A stretch of 64,000 nt of DNA from the NCBI GenBank assembly GCA_002104535.1, contig NBOG01000003.1, positions 248,001 to 312,000 of the forward strand, written 5' to 3'. A program made the position numbers and the translations under genes. Positions within the stretch are counted from its first letter, which is position 1. Each line of letters starts with the position of its first letter. The notes below the pieces were generated by a model. That model was given only the letters and a program-made list of their open reading frames with translations. It did no database searches and was not told the DNA's origin. Positions 24,991 to 34,766 of the stretch are shown piece by piece. Source of the stretch: Cognaticolwellia sediminilitoris. Lineage in GTDB: Bacteria > Pseudomonadota > Gammaproteobacteria > Enterobacterales > Alteromonadaceae.

Positions 24991-25401
24991 TTAGTTCACT
25001 TCCTGCCAAAGTTCTTCTTTTTCATATAGTTTATAAAGCCCATCTGCACGACCTACTAATAATTGTGCAAATTCTTGCTGTTCAGCTTGCTTTAATCTTA
25101 AAAGGTTTTCTGCTTGTAAATGCCACTTTAAAGAAAAATGTTTGATCACATCTCTTGCTGTCTCACCATTTTCCAAAACAATGTGGTCAGTAGGTAAATC
25201 TCCAGAAATAACCCAAACTTTTGTTTTATCGAGTAAGCTTATTCGCCAAAGTGCTAAAACTGGTACTAAATAACGGCTCTCATTGTTTGCAACACTCTCT
25301 GTCACTAAACCTTTATCTGCTAGGTACTTTGTTGCTTTTAAATACTGCTCACGTATCCAAGCTTGTTGCTCTTCTTCTGTCATAGCTAATTTATTAGTCA
25401 T
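24991..25401 (-). CDS. Small conserved protein, possibly DUF4826 family
   Basis: This 136-residue soluble protein has no signal peptide or membrane segment. It is rich in Trp, Glu and Leu, with EEEQQAWIREQYLKATKYLA at the N terminus, a central VWVISGDLPTDHIV and a helical C terminus (LLRLKQAEQQEFAQLLVGRA). It resembles what I remember of the DUF4826 family in Alteromonadales, but I cannot check this. It is convergent with the GNAT gene with only seven bases between stops, and divergent from leucine dehydrogenase. No function is assigned. Confidence 0.75.
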   Translation of the reverse strand: MTNKLAMTEEEQQAWIREQYLKATKYLADKGLVTESVANNESRYLVPVLALWRISLLDKTKVWVISGDLPTDHIVLENGETARDVIKHFSLKWHLQAENLLRLKQAEQQEFAQLLVGRADGLYKLYEKEELWQEVN

Positions 25402-25607
25402 ATATAGGGTCTTTCTTGTTAATTATTTTAATAGGATGTTAATTCTTAAAAATTTGTATGAATTACTTCACAGCAACCCCCTAAATTAATTTATAGCTTC
25501 ACTAGCGCAGCTTATACCTAAATGGTATTGTGCGCAGCGAATTATTACAACCCTAGTTGAAGTAAAAAATACTTTAACTATTTCTAGAATCATTGGAGAT
25601 ACCGATA

Positions 25608-26651
25608 GTGGCCGTATTTGATTTAGTAGATTTTGATAACCATGAGCAAGTCGTTTATTGCAGCGACGAAGCGTCTGGGTTAAAAGCCATCATAGCAGTT
25701 CATAGTACAGCCTTAGGGCCGGCCGCTGGTGGATGTCGTTTTTGGGATTACGTAAGTGATGAAGCAGCGCTGAAAGATGTATTGCGCTTATCCAAAGGTA
25801 TGACGTATAAAAATGCAATGGCTGGCTTAAAATTAGGTGGTGGTAAAGGCGTAATTATTGGTGATCCTAAGCAATTAAAATCACCGGAATTATTCAAAGC
25901 CTTTGGTAACGCAGTTAACAATTTAAATGGTCGTTACTACACAGCAGAAGACGTTAATATCACAACAGGTGATATGGCAATTGTTAATGAAAGTACAGCA
26001 TTTGTATCAGGATTAGAAGGCAAAAGTGGTAACCCAGGTCCATTTACCGCTTTAGGGACATTTTTAGGTATTAAAGCAGCAGTTAAATTCAAACTCGGTA
26101 AAGATGACTTAACCGGGATTAAAGTTGCTGTACAGGGCCTAGGTAGTGTTGGCTATTCATTATGTGAAAAGCTTCATGCTGCCGGTGCTGAATTAATTGT
26201 AACTGATATTAATCAAGTGACTTTAGATAAAGCTGCAGCCGAGCTAAATGCTAAGGTTGTTGGTTTAGATGAAATATATTCACAAGATGTTGATGTATTC
26301 TCACCATGTGCACTTGGCGCAGCCATTAACGATGAAACCATTGCACAGCTTAAAGCTGTTATAATTGCGGGTTGTGCCAATAACCAATTAGCCGAAGCTC
26401 GCCACGATAAAGTGTTATTAGAAAAAGGTATTTTATATGCCCCAGACTATGTTATTAACGCTGGTGGCATCATTAATGTTGCATTAGAAATTTACCCTGA
26501 ACCATATTGCGCTGAAAGTGCGACTAAGTTAGTGGAAAATATCTACAACACGTTAATGACGGTATTTAAAACCGCTGAGGCGAATAACATGCCTACCGGT
26601 TTAATTGCTGATGAAATGGCGCGAAATATTATTGCTAACGGTAATAAATAG
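25608..26651 (+). CDS. Leucine (branched-chain amino acid) dehydrogenase
   Basis: This NAD-dependent enzyme of the Glu/Leu/Phe/Val dehydrogenase family converts leucine, valine or isoleucine to the 2-oxo acid. Translation most likely starts at the GTG at 25608, nine bases after GGAG, giving 347 residues. The catalytic lysine is about residue 80 in KLGGGKGVIIGDP, and the Rossmann motif VAVQGLGSVGYSLCEKL follows. FALGGIIN-like residues (here NAGGIINVALEIYPEP) close the active site. It suggests that branched-chain amino acids are used as a carbon source. The length fits leucine dehydrogenase better than glutamate dehydrogenase (about 450). Confidence 0.93.
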   Translation: MAVFDLVDFDNHEQVVYCSDEASGLKAIIAVHSTALGPAAGGCRFWDYVSDEAALKDVLRLSKGMTYKNAMAGLKLGGGKGVIIGDPKQLKSPELFKAFGNAVNNLNGRYYTAEDVNITTGDMAIVNESTAFVSGLEGKSGNPGPFTALGTFLGIKAAVKFKLGKDDLTGIKVAVQGLGSVGYSLCEKLHAAGAELIVTDINQVTLDKAAAELNAKVVGLDEIYSQDVDVFSPCALGAAINDETIAQLKAVIIAGCANNQLAEARHDKVLLEKGILYAPDYVINAGGIINVALEIYPEPYCAESATKLVENIYNTLMTVFKTAEANNMPTGLIADEMARNIIANGNK

Positions 26652-26700
26652 TAAAAAAGACAGTTATTAACTATAAGCTGTCAGTATTAAGCAAGATATT

Positions 26701-26740
26701 TAAAACAATAAAAGCACCTTTGAGTGCTTTTATTGTTTTA
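26701..26740. terminator. Bidirectional terminator between leucine dehydrogenase and ydiJ-like gene
   Basis: TAAAACAATAAAAGCAC (26701-26717) pairs perfectly with GTGCTTTTATTGTTTTA (26724-26740) across a 6-base loop. The genes on both sides converge on it. Confidence 0.9.
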
Positions 26741-26805
26741 AATGTGAGAAACCAGACAACGCTTACAATCAAGGCCATAACATTTAGTTGTAATCTAAGG
26801 ACAGA

Positions 26806-29800
26806 CTATAACTCTTTTAACAACGCCTGAACTGGGTGTAGGGTTATTTTGTTATCTAAGCGTTTGATCTGACTACGACACGAATAACCAGTTACTAGAA
26901 TTTGCTCTGTGGCAAGCTCTGAAACTTTATCTTGCCAACTCATTTTATACAGTGCTTTAGAGTTATCTAAATTGACTTTTTCATGACCGTAAGTTCCTGC
27001 CATACCACAACAACCAACTGATACACTCGAAAGAGCTAAACCAAAATGTTTGAATATTTGTTGCCATTGCCCTTCGCTGCCAGCCAAAGCAGTTTTTTCC
27101 GTACAATGAGCAAACAATTTATATGCGGTACCAGAGGCCTCTTCCCCAACTTGAACCTCAAAAGGAGTATTAAATTCAGTAAACTTTTTATGATCGATCA
27201 TCTCAATTAACCATTCATGGGCTAATTTAACGTCAAAATCCCCTCTTGCTTGTCCTAAGATTTGCTTATATTCATCTCGATAACATAACGCCAATGAAGC
27301 GTCTAAACCAACCATAGTAATATTAAGTTTGTGCATTTGGTTTAAAAATTCAGCGGTAGATTTAGCTGTTTTTGCAAACTTTGTTAAGAAACCTTTAACA
27401 TGTTGAGGTTTACCATTTGGTTTAAATGGCAATAATATCGGCTCAAAACCAAGCTTCTTCACCAACAACATAAAGTCTTCAACGACTTTAGCATCATAAA
27501 ACGAAGTAAATGGGTCTTGTACTATTAACAATGACTTTGCACACTGTTCTGCAGACATGTTTTGTAGGGCTGATAAATCAAACGGGGTAAAGTTTTGCTC
27601 GCTAGACCTTTGTTCAAGAGTAGGAATTGACAACAAAGGTGTGTCAACATAACCAATACTCACTTGCGATAATTTATCGTAAATACTCGAAGATAATACA
27701 CTGTTGACCAATTTAGGTGCTTTAGCCATCATCGGAGTCATCGACTCAACATTCGCCACTAAATGATCTTTTAATGGTCTGAAATATCGAGAATGATAAA
27801 GGTTAATAAAACGTGCTCTAAAATCAGGAACATCGACTTTAATTGGGCATTGGCTAGCACAAGCTTTACAGGCTAAACAGCCTTGCATAGCATCCATGAC
27901 TTCATGTGAAAAATCATCATTTTCATCATTACTCGACAGCGAACCAAATGAGTTATTAACACTATTTTTTACCTTATCAAGCAGCCTTTTTACTGACCAA
28001 TGCTGAATATTTTTCTCTAATGCTAAAATATCGACACCTTTTGATTCAACTAAGCGTAACCACTCTCGCATTAAGCCTGCTCTACCTTTTGGCGAATGCC
28101 TGCGGTCACGCGTTACTTTACTTGAAGGACACATAGGGCTATTAACATCATAATTAAAGCATAAACCGTTACCATTACAATCAAGCGCAGAACTAAACGA
28201 TTCTTTAACTGTAATTGGTATTTGTCGATCATAAAAACCACGTTTAGTATCGTCGACAGAAACCAATTTTTCATCGGAATGATAAGGTGTACAAATCTTG
28301 CCGGGGTTCATTTTATTCAGTGGATCAAATGCCGCTTTAATCTTCCGTAATTCGGTAAATAATGTTTCACCGAAGAATTCTGGACCATACTCACTACGAT
28401 AGCCTTTACCATGTTCACCCCACATCAGTCCGCCGTATTTTGCGGTAAGCGCAACCACCTTGTCTGAAATTTCACGAAGTAATAGTTCTTGCTCAGGATC
28501 ACACATATCAAGAGCTGGGCGCACATGCAAAACCCCAGCATCGACATGGCCAAACATACCATAATGTAGACCGTAACCATCAAGTAGTTGCCTGAACTCG
28601 ACAATATAATCAGCTAAGTTTTCCGGCGGTACGGCAGTATCTTCAGCAAAAGCTAACGGTTTTTGACTACCTTCAGTATTTCCCAGTAAACCCACTGCTT
28701 TTTTTCGCATGGTATATAACTTACCAATATTGGCTAAATCTGAGGTAACTTGATAACCAATAACACCGGTTTTGTTCGCAATATCTTTATCTAGCTCAGC
28801 GCAAAGCGCGTTTACTTGGTCAGCGACACTTTCTATGCTTTCGCCATTATACTCCACCATATTGATGCCATCCATGACAGCGCCATCAACATCTTTCAAC
28901 ATATCACTAACTAACTGCCATACAATATCTTGTTTAGCTAAATTTAATACTTTGCTATCAATGGTTTCTACAGAAGTAGCCTTAGCTTGCACTAAGCGTG
29001 GAGAATGTCGTAGCGCCGAGTCAAAGCTATCATACTTAATATTAATCAGTGTTTTAGCGTTAGCAATTGGGGTTAAATTTAGTTTGGCTTCACAAACAAA
29101 AACTAACGAGCCTTCAGAGCCAGTAATAATACGACTTAAATCGACACTTGTTAGCTCTTCATTGAAAACATTCTCTAAGTCATAGCCGGTTAAAAAGCGG
29201 TTTAAGCGCGGAAACTTTTTGAGAATCAATTCTCTATTGTCAAAACAAGAGCTCAGCACTTGTTGCATTAGCTTACTCGCCGTTGTGTCTTTTTTTGCTA
29301 GCTCTTTAGCCGCTGAAATAGACATCGGCGAAGTTGTCAATAATTCCCCGTTCGCTAATACACTTTCTAGCGCTAAAACATGATTAGAGGTTTTACCGTA
29401 AACTAACGAGCCTTGGCCCGATGCATCAGTATTGATCATGCCGCCAATAGTGGCACGATTACTGGTTGATAAATCAGGGGAAAAGAAAAACCCATAAGGT
29501 CTCAGAAAATCATTTAATTGGTCTTTAACAACGCCAGCCTCAACGCGGACCCAGTTTTCTTCAACATTAATCTCCAATATACGATTCATATATTTTGATA
29601 GATCGACAACAATACCTGGGGTTAAACTTTGACCATTAGTCCCCGTACCGCCACCGCGAGCGCTAAATTTTATTGTCTGAAATCTTTCTTCGTTTGCTAA
29701 CAAAGTAAGGATTTGAATATCTTCTTTATTGCGCGGGTGTAAAACTAATTGAGGCAGTTGTTGATAGATACTATTGTCAGTCGCATGGGCTAAGCGTGCG

Positions 29801-29907
29801 CTGTATTGAAAATTTATATCACCGGTAAAGTTCCGTGTCGCTAATATTTTCGCAAACTCTTGATATAAAGGAGAAACTAACTCTTGAGGACTTAAACGAG
29901 GTAACAT
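26806..29907 (-). CDS. ydiJ: FAD-linked, Fe-S D-2-hydroxyacid dehydrogenase (YdiJ type)
   Basis: YdiJ-type enzymes oxidise D-2-hydroxyglutarate (and possibly D-lactate-like acids). The 1033-residue protein has an N-terminal FAD PCMH domain (FSARGGGTGTNGQSLTPGIV, STSNRATIGGMINTDASGQG), the FAD-linked oxidase C-terminal domain (HYGMFGHVDAGVLHVRPALD), an Fe-S domain with CLACKACASQCPIKVDVP plus CNGNGLCFNYD and CPSSKVTRDRRHSPKGRAG, and a C-terminal CCG-type domain (CCGMAGTYGHEKVN). The layout and length agree with E. coli YdiJ (1018). It probably recycles the 2-hydroxyglutarate made by serine synthesis or other side reactions. The electron acceptor is unknown. Confidence 0.93.
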   Translation of the reverse strand: MLPRLSPQELVSPLYQEFAKILATRNFTGDINFQYSARLAHATDNSIYQQLPQLVLHPRNKEDIQILTLLANEERFQTIKFSARGGGTGTNGQSLTPGIVVDLSKYMNRILEINVEENWVRVEAGVVKDQLNDFLRPYGFFFSPDLSTSNRATIGGMINTDASGQGSLVYGKTSNHVLALESVLANGELLTTSPMSISAAKELAKKDTTASKLMQQVLSSCFDNRELILKKFPRLNRFLTGYDLENVFNEELTSVDLSRIITGSEGSLVFVCEAKLNLTPIANAKTLINIKYDSFDSALRHSPRLVQAKATSVETIDSKVLNLAKQDIVWQLVSDMLKDVDGAVMDGINMVEYNGESIESVADQVNALCAELDKDIANKTGVIGYQVTSDLANIGKLYTMRKKAVGLLGNTEGSQKPLAFAEDTAVPPENLADYIVEFRQLLDGYGLHYGMFGHVDAGVLHVRPALDMCDPEQELLLREISDKVVALTAKYGGLMWGEHGKGYRSEYGPEFFGETLFTELRKIKAAFDPLNKMNPGKICTPYHSDEKLVSVDDTKRGFYDRQIPITVKESFSSALDCNGNGLCFNYDVNSPMCPSSKVTRDRRHSPKGRAGLMREWLRLVESKGVDILALEKNIQHWSVKRLLDKVKNSVNNSFGSLSSNDENDDFSHEVMDAMQGCLACKACASQCPIKVDVPDFRARFINLYHSRYFRPLKDHLVANVESMTPMMAKAPKLVNSVLSSSIYDKLSQVSIGYVDTPLLSIPTLEQRSSEQNFTPFDLSALQNMSAEQCAKSLLIVQDPFTSFYDAKVVEDFMLLVKKLGFEPILLPFKPNGKPQHVKGFLTKFAKTAKSTAEFLNQMHKLNITMVGLDASLALCYRDEYKQILGQARGDFDVKLAHEWLIEMIDHKKFTEFNTPFEVQVGEEASGTAYKLFAHCTEKTALAGSEGQWQQIFKHFGLALSSVSVGCCGMAGTYGHEKVNLDNSKALYKMSWQDKVSELATEQILVTGYSCRSQIKRLDNKITLHPVQALLKEL

Positions 29908-29985
29908 GAATTTAGATCTATCAACAATATAAAAGTGTTCAAGATTATATCATGAGATTTTAATAATTAATTCGCTTTACTAGAA

Positions 29986-30035
29986 AAGCCTAAGAACTTT
30001 TTTGTCATCGTCATGAGAAAAAAATCCTTAGGCTT
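29986..30035 (-). terminator. Long hairpin downstream of ppsA
   Basis: AAGCCTAAG (29986-29994) pairs with CTTAGGCTT (30027-30035), and an inner T6/A6 pair narrows the loop to about 14 bases. On the minus strand the tail is TTTTCT, a weak T tract, 40 bases past the ppsA stop. A terminator is the simplest reading. Confidence 0.55.
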
Positions 30036-30075
30036 CATTAAAACTAAAATAGCGTTGAGCGATAATCGCTTAAAC

Positions 30076-32454
30076 TTAGTGCTTAGTGTGTTGCTCAGCT
30101 AAATATAACCAAGTGGGTAAAACAGTATCAGGGTTAAGTGAAACACTATCAATACCCTGTTCTACCAACCATGCTGCGAAATCAGCGTGATCTGAAGGCC
30201 CTTGGCCACAAATACCAACATACTTATCACGGGCTTTACAGGCTTTTATTGCCATTTCTAACAACATTTTAATGGCCGGGTCACGCTCATCAAATAAGTG
30301 TGCTACTAAGCCAGAATCACGATCTAAACCTAAAGTTAATTGGGTTAAATCATTTGATCCAATTGAGAAGCCATCAAAATAGTCTAAAAATTGATCCGCT
30401 AATAATGCATTGGATGGTAATTCGCACATCATGATAATACGTAAACCATTTTCGCCACGTTTCAAGCCATGTTCAGCCAAAATATCGATAACTTGCGACG
30501 CTTCTTCTAAAGTTCTAACAAATGGGATCATAATTTCAACATGTGTCATGTCCATATCGTTTCGAACACGTTTAATGGCTTCACATTCTAGGGCAAAGCA
30601 ATCTCTAAAGTCTTTAGAAATATAACGAGAAGCACCTCGGTAGCCAATCATCGGATTTTCTTCTTCAGGTTCAAACCCTTCACCGCCGACTAAGTTTGCA
30701 TATTCGTTTGATTTAAAATCAGACATACGAACAATAACTTTTTCAGGGGCGTAAGCCGCCGCCAACGTCGAAATACCTTCGGTGAGTTTAGCGATATAAA
30801 ACTCAACAGGACTTTCATAACCAGCAATAATGTCATTAATCTCATCTTGTAGGTCAGCTGATTGCTCAGCAAAATTTAATAACGCTTTTGGATGTACGCC
30901 AATCATTTTGTTAATAATAAATTCAAGACGCGCTAAACCTATACCGGCATGAGGTAGACGAGCAAAAGCAAAAGCACGATCAGGGTTGCCCACATTCATC
31001 ATTATTTTCAAGGGTAAATCTGGCATTGAGCTAACTTCAGATGTGGTTACCGTAAAGTCGAGTTTCCCTTGATAAATAAACCCCGTATCCCCTTCGGCAC
31101 ATGAAACGGTGACGTTATCACCGGTTTTAATTTTACTGGTAGCGTCACCACAACCGACAACCGCAGGAATACCCATTTCGCGGGCAATAATAGCCGCATG
31201 ACAAGTTCGACCACCACGGTTAGTGACGATAGCAGAAGCTCGCTTCATGATAGGCTCCCAGTCAGGGTCCGTCATATCAGTAACTAAAACGTCACCGGGT
31301 AATATTCTATCCATCTCAGCCAATGATGATAAAACCTTAGCTTCACCGCTGCCTATTTTATGACCAATTGAGCGCCCTTCACAGATAATATCTGCGCTTG
31401 TTTGTAATTGAAATTGCTCCATTACATTAGCGTTTTCACGACTTTTAACGGTTTCTGGACGCGCTTGCACAATATAAAGCTTGCCATCTAAACCATCTTT
31501 TGCCCATTCAATATCCATTGCGCGGCCATAGTGTTTTTCAATAACAACGGCTTGTTTTGCTAACTCTTCGACTTCTTTATCAGTGAGTGAGAAAGTATCA
31601 GATTGCGCCTGTTCGATATCAACGATTTCAACTTGTTTACCATGCTCCTGAGTATCGGCGTAAATCATTTTAATCGCTTTACTACCGATGTTCCTTCTAA
31701 CTACTGCAGGCTTGCCTTTCGCTAATGTTGGTTTATGTACGTAAAATTCATCAGGGTTAACAGCGCCTTGAACAACCATTTCACCTAAACCATAACTAGA
31801 GGTAATAAAAACAACATCTTCAAAACCTGATTCAGTATCAATTGAAAACATTACACCACTAGATGAGATATCGCTGCGAACCATACGCTGGATACCAGCA
31901 GAAAGTGCAACACCACGATGATCGTAACCTTGATGAACACGGTAAGAAATAGCGCGGTCATTAAATAATGAAGCAAATACATGTTTAATCGCGATCATAA
32001 CCGCGTCTAAACCACGAACATTAAGGAAGGTTTCTTGTTGGCCAGCAAATGAAGCGTCTGGCATATCTTCAGCGGTTGCAGAAGATCGAACAGCAAATGA
32101 AGCATCATCAGCAAAACCACCAGCGAGTTTAGCGTATGCTTGTTCAATGTCTTTCTGCATATCAGGTAAAAATGGTGTATCAATGACCCATTGGCGGATT
32201 TTACTGCCACATTCAGCTAAGGCATTAACATCACTGACATCTAGATCATCTAATAGTAAATAAATTTTATCGTTCAGACCGCTTTGTTCGAGAAATTCAT
32301 TAAACGCGAATGAGGTAGTTGCAAAACCGCCAGGCACTTGCACACCGACATTTGAAAGGTTAGAAATCATTTCGCCTAACGACGCGTTTTTTCCACCAAC
32401 GCGATCAACATCATTCATTCCTAGATCTTCATACCAAAGTACGTATTCTTGCAC
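30076..32454 (-). CDS. ppsA: Phosphoenolpyruvate synthase
   Basis: PpsA converts pyruvate and ATP to PEP, AMP and phosphate for gluconeogenesis. The 792-residue protein has the ATP-grasp domain ([36 protein letters not shown]), the phosphohistidine domain with [19 protein letters not shown] (His about residue 419) and the PEP/pyruvate barrel ([20 protein letters not shown], given in outline). The Thr before the Cys-His is the residue PpsR phosphorylates in E. coli. Translation begins at a GTG after GGAG. It is divergent from ppsR. The growth mode implied is on amino or organic acids. Confidence 0.97.
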   Translation of the reverse strand: MQEYVLWYEDLGMNDVDRVGGKNASLGEMISNLSNVGVQVPGGFATTSFAFNEFLEQSGLNDKIYLLLDDLDVSDVNALAECGSKIRQWVIDTPFLPDMQKDIEQAYAKLAGGFADDASFAVRSSATAEDMPDASFAGQQETFLNVRGLDAVMIAIKHVFASLFNDRAISYRVHQGYDHRGVALSAGIQRMVRSDISSSGVMFSIDTESGFEDVVFITSSYGLGEMVVQGAVNPDEFYVHKPTLAKGKPAVVRRNIGSKAIKMIYADTQEHGKQVEIVDIEQAQSDTFSLTDKEVEELAKQAVVIEKHYGRAMDIEWAKDGLDGKLYIVQARPETVKSRENANVMEQFQLQTSADIICEGRSIGHKIGSGEAKVLSSLAEMDRILPGDVLVTDMTDPDWEPIMKRASAIVTNRGGRTCHAAIIAREMGIPAVVGCGDATSKIKTGDNVTVSCAEGDTGFIYQGKLDFTVTTSEVSSMPDLPLKIMMNVGNPDRAFAFARLPHAGIGLARLEFIINKMIGVHPKALLNFAEQSADLQDEINDIIAGYESPVEFYIAKLTEGISTLAAAYAPEKVIVRMSDFKSNEYANLVGGEGFEPEEENPMIGYRGASRYISKDFRDCFALECEAIKRVRNDMDMTHVEIMIPFVRTLEEASQVIDILAEHGLKRGENGLRIIMMCELPSNALLADQFLDYFDGFSIGSNDLTQLTLGLDRDSGLVAHLFDERDPAIKMLLEMAIKACKARDKYVGICGQGPSDHADFAAWLVEQGIDSVSLNPDTVLPTWLYLAEQHTKH

Positions 32455-32671
32455 GACAACATCTCCACTGAAATAATAAAATTTAAGAAAGATATTTAAA
32501 GAAACATTATAAAATTGTTCCTAAATAGCTTTCTTAAACAAACTTTCAACAACAAAGTTTTATTAAACAGTGTATTTCACGCTGCAGACATTTTACACTG
32601 CTAACCTTGAAACTAAAGCACTATTTGAAAGTTTTCACCCTTAATTACAGAAAAAATACATAGGATTAAAC

Positions 32672-33481
32672 ATGCGAGCAGCTTTTTATATTTCTGACGG
32701 TACCGCGATCACTTCTGAAGTTTTTGGTCATGCTCTATTATCCCTTTTTCCTATGGAATTTGAACATGACACTATCTCCTTTGTCGAAACAGAAGAAAAA
32801 GCCCTAGAGGCGTGTAAACGTATCAATAAAGCAGCAAAGCGCACAGGTCTACCACCATTAGTCTTTCATACTTTTGTTAACCCTGATATCAGAGAAATAA
32901 TTGATGGCTGTGACGGTATTATTTATAACTTTCTTGAGCACTTCGTTGCACCACTTGAGCAACAACTAGGCATTCCAGCAAAACCCAAAGCCCATAGAAC
33001 ACATAGTATCCATGAAAATAGCTACGATTACCGTATTGACGCTGTAAACTACTCTCTCGCTAATGATGATGGCGCTAATGTCGCTAACTATGAACACGCT
33101 GATGTTATATTGGTTGGGGTTTCCCGATCGGGTAAAACGCCAACCTCATTGTACTTAGCATTACAATACGGTATCAAAGCGGCAAATTACCCTTTTACTG
33201 ATGACGATATGGATGAGCTGAAACTGCCAGCATTTTTAAAAATGCATAAAAAGAAAATTTTTGGCTTAACCATTGATTCAGAGCGATTAGTTGATATACG
33301 AGATGGTAGAATGTCGAATACAAAATATTCATCAGCTAGACAATGCCGAATGGAAGTTAGAGAAGTAGAAAAATTATATAAACAGGAAAAAATCCCATAT
33401 TTAAATACTACAAAATTGTCGGTTGAAGAAATAACTGCGAAAATTTTGTCTGAAACAGGGTTACAGCGCTATAAATATTAA
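32672..33481 (+). CDS. ppsR: PEP synthetase regulatory protein (kinase/pyrophosphorylase)
   Basis: PpsR (DUF299) is a bifunctional enzyme that inactivates PEP synthase by ADP-dependent threonine phosphorylation and reactivates it with phosphate. The 269-residue sequence shows the start FYISDGTAITSEVFGHALL, the P-loop GVSRSGKTPTSLYLA (about residues 148-162) and the C-terminal NTKYSSARQCRMEVREVEKL. It is encoded head to head with ppsA across 217 bases with no recognised operator, the conserved arrangement. Confidence 0.96.
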   Translation: MRAAFYISDGTAITSEVFGHALLSLFPMEFEHDTISFVETEEKALEACKRINKAAKRTGLPPLVFHTFVNPDIREIIDGCDGIIYNFLEHFVAPLEQQLGIPAKPKAHRTHSIHENSYDYRIDAVNYSLANDDGANVANYEHADVILVGVSRSGKTPTSLYLALQYGIKAANYPFTDDDMDELKLPAFLKMHKKKIFGLTIDSERLVDIRDGRMSNTKYSSARQCRMEVREVEKLYKQEKIPYLNTTKLSVEEITAKILSETGLQRYKY

Positions 33482-33608
33482 CTTATAACAAATAAGTTAC
33501 ATAAAAACTTAGAAAGCGGTTCACTTAACTGTTCATATTCGTTATGTTAGCGCGATATTATTATTGCGCTGCATATAAAAACGCAGGCTAACCAGCATTT
33601 GATAGCAC

Positions 33609-34658
33609 ATGACCATAAAAACTGATGAATTTAGAACCACGCTAATTGAAAATTTAGTTTCTCCTGCTGAACTCGCTCAGCAAATCCCGCTAGATGACGA
33701 AACAGCAAACTTTATTATTGATAGTCGTAAAGATATTGAAGCAATTATCAAGGGCGAAGATAAACGTCTTCTAGTGATCATAGGGCCCTGCTCTATTCAT
33801 GATACCGAGGCAGCAATTGATTACGCTAAAAAATTAAAAGTATTGCATAAGAAGTATGAAAATGAATTACTTATCGTTATGCGAGTTTACTTTGAGAAAC
33901 CTCGTACTACCGTAGGTTGGAAAGGCTTGATTAGCGATCCTGATTTAGACAAGTCTTTCCGCGTTGCCAAAGGTTTGAATTTAGCCAGAAACTTATTGAT
34001 GAAAATCAATAAACTTGGCTTACCTGCCGGCACAGAGTTTTTAGATATGGTTACTGGCCAATATATCTCTGATTTGATCAGTTGGGGTGCAATTGGTGCT
34101 CGTACAACTGAAAGCCAAGTACATAGAGAACTTGCTTCAGCGCTTTCTTGCCCTGTTGGTTTTAAAAATGGTACTGATGGTAATATACAAATAGCCGTTG
34201 ATGCTATTAAGGCCTCAAGTGTGCCCCATGTTCTTTATTCTCCAGATAAAAGTGGCCAAATGTGTATCTATCAAACACACGGCAACCCTTTTGCACATGT
34301 AATATTACGCGGTGGTAAAGCGCCAAACTACCGCCAAGAAGACATCGACGCGACTTGTCAAACATTAAACAAAGCAGGTCTTGACCAGAAAGTGATGATC
34401 GATTGTAGTCATGGCAACAGTTATAAGGATCATAATAAGCAAATTGACGTTGCACGTTCATTAGCTGAGCAGATCCAACAAGGTAATCAGTCGGTATTTG
34501 GCGTGATGATTGAAAGTTTTATTGTTGAAGGTAACCAAAAGGTTAACCCTGAAAAGCCACTAATGTATGGTCAAAGTATTACCGATGCTTGTATCAATCT
34601 CGATACCAGTGAAGAAATACTTGATATTTTAGCTAATGCAATAAAGACCCGTTCTTAA
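33609..34658 (+). CDS. 3-deoxy-7-phosphoheptulonate (DAHP) synthase, class I
   Basis: This is the first enzyme of the shikimate pathway, joining PEP and erythrose 4-phosphate. The 349-residue protein has the AroFGH signatures LLVIIGPCSIHD, RVYFEKPRTTVGWKGLI, GARTTESQVHRELASALSCP and VMIDCSHGNSYKD. From memory the segment SPDKSGQMCIYQTHGNPFAH is closest to E. coli AroH (Trp-sensitive), while other parts resemble AroG, so the feedback type is left open and no symbol is given. It follows ppsR by 127 bases, so PEP supply and use are neighbours. A terminator follows. Confidence 0.94.
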   Translation: MTIKTDEFRTTLIENLVSPAELAQQIPLDDETANFIIDSRKDIEAIIKGEDKRLLVIIGPCSIHDTEAAIDYAKKLKVLHKKYENELLIVMRVYFEKPRTTVGWKGLISDPDLDKSFRVAKGLNLARNLLMKINKLGLPAGTEFLDMVTGQYISDLISWGAIGARTTESQVHRELASALSCPVGFKNGTDGNIQIAVDAIKASSVPHVLYSPDKSGQMCIYQTHGNPFAHVILRGGKAPNYRQEDIDATCQTLNKAGLDQKVMIDCSHGNSYKDHNKQIDVARSLAEQIQQGNQSVFGVMIESFIVEGNQKVNPEKPLMYGQSITDACINLDTSEEILDILANAIKTRS

Positions 34659-34706
34659 AACTTTTAAAGTTAACGTGTAAATTAAATTCTTAGTAAACAA
34701 ATATTA

Positions 34707-34741
34707 AAAAAGCCGATTATCAAATTGATAATCGGCTTTTT
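34707..34741. terminator. Bidirectional terminator between DAHP synthase and TonB receptor
   Basis: AAAAAGCCGATTATCAA (34707-34723) pairs with TTGATAATCGGCTTTTT (34725-34741) in a nearly continuous palindrome. The two genes converge here. Confidence 0.9.
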
Positions 34742-34766
34742 ATTTAGCTACTTTTAAATATAAAAC

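Noticed and set aside
32455-32671. Cra/FruR-like site between ppsA and ppsR
   Set aside because: A TGAAAC is present but the second half-site is missing. A loose CAGTGTA/TACACTG repeat is too widely spaced to call.
33482-33608. Possible Trp repressor-like sequence upstream of the DAHP synthase
   Set aside because: The bases around 33517-33535 share a few positions with a trp operator but are not palindromic.
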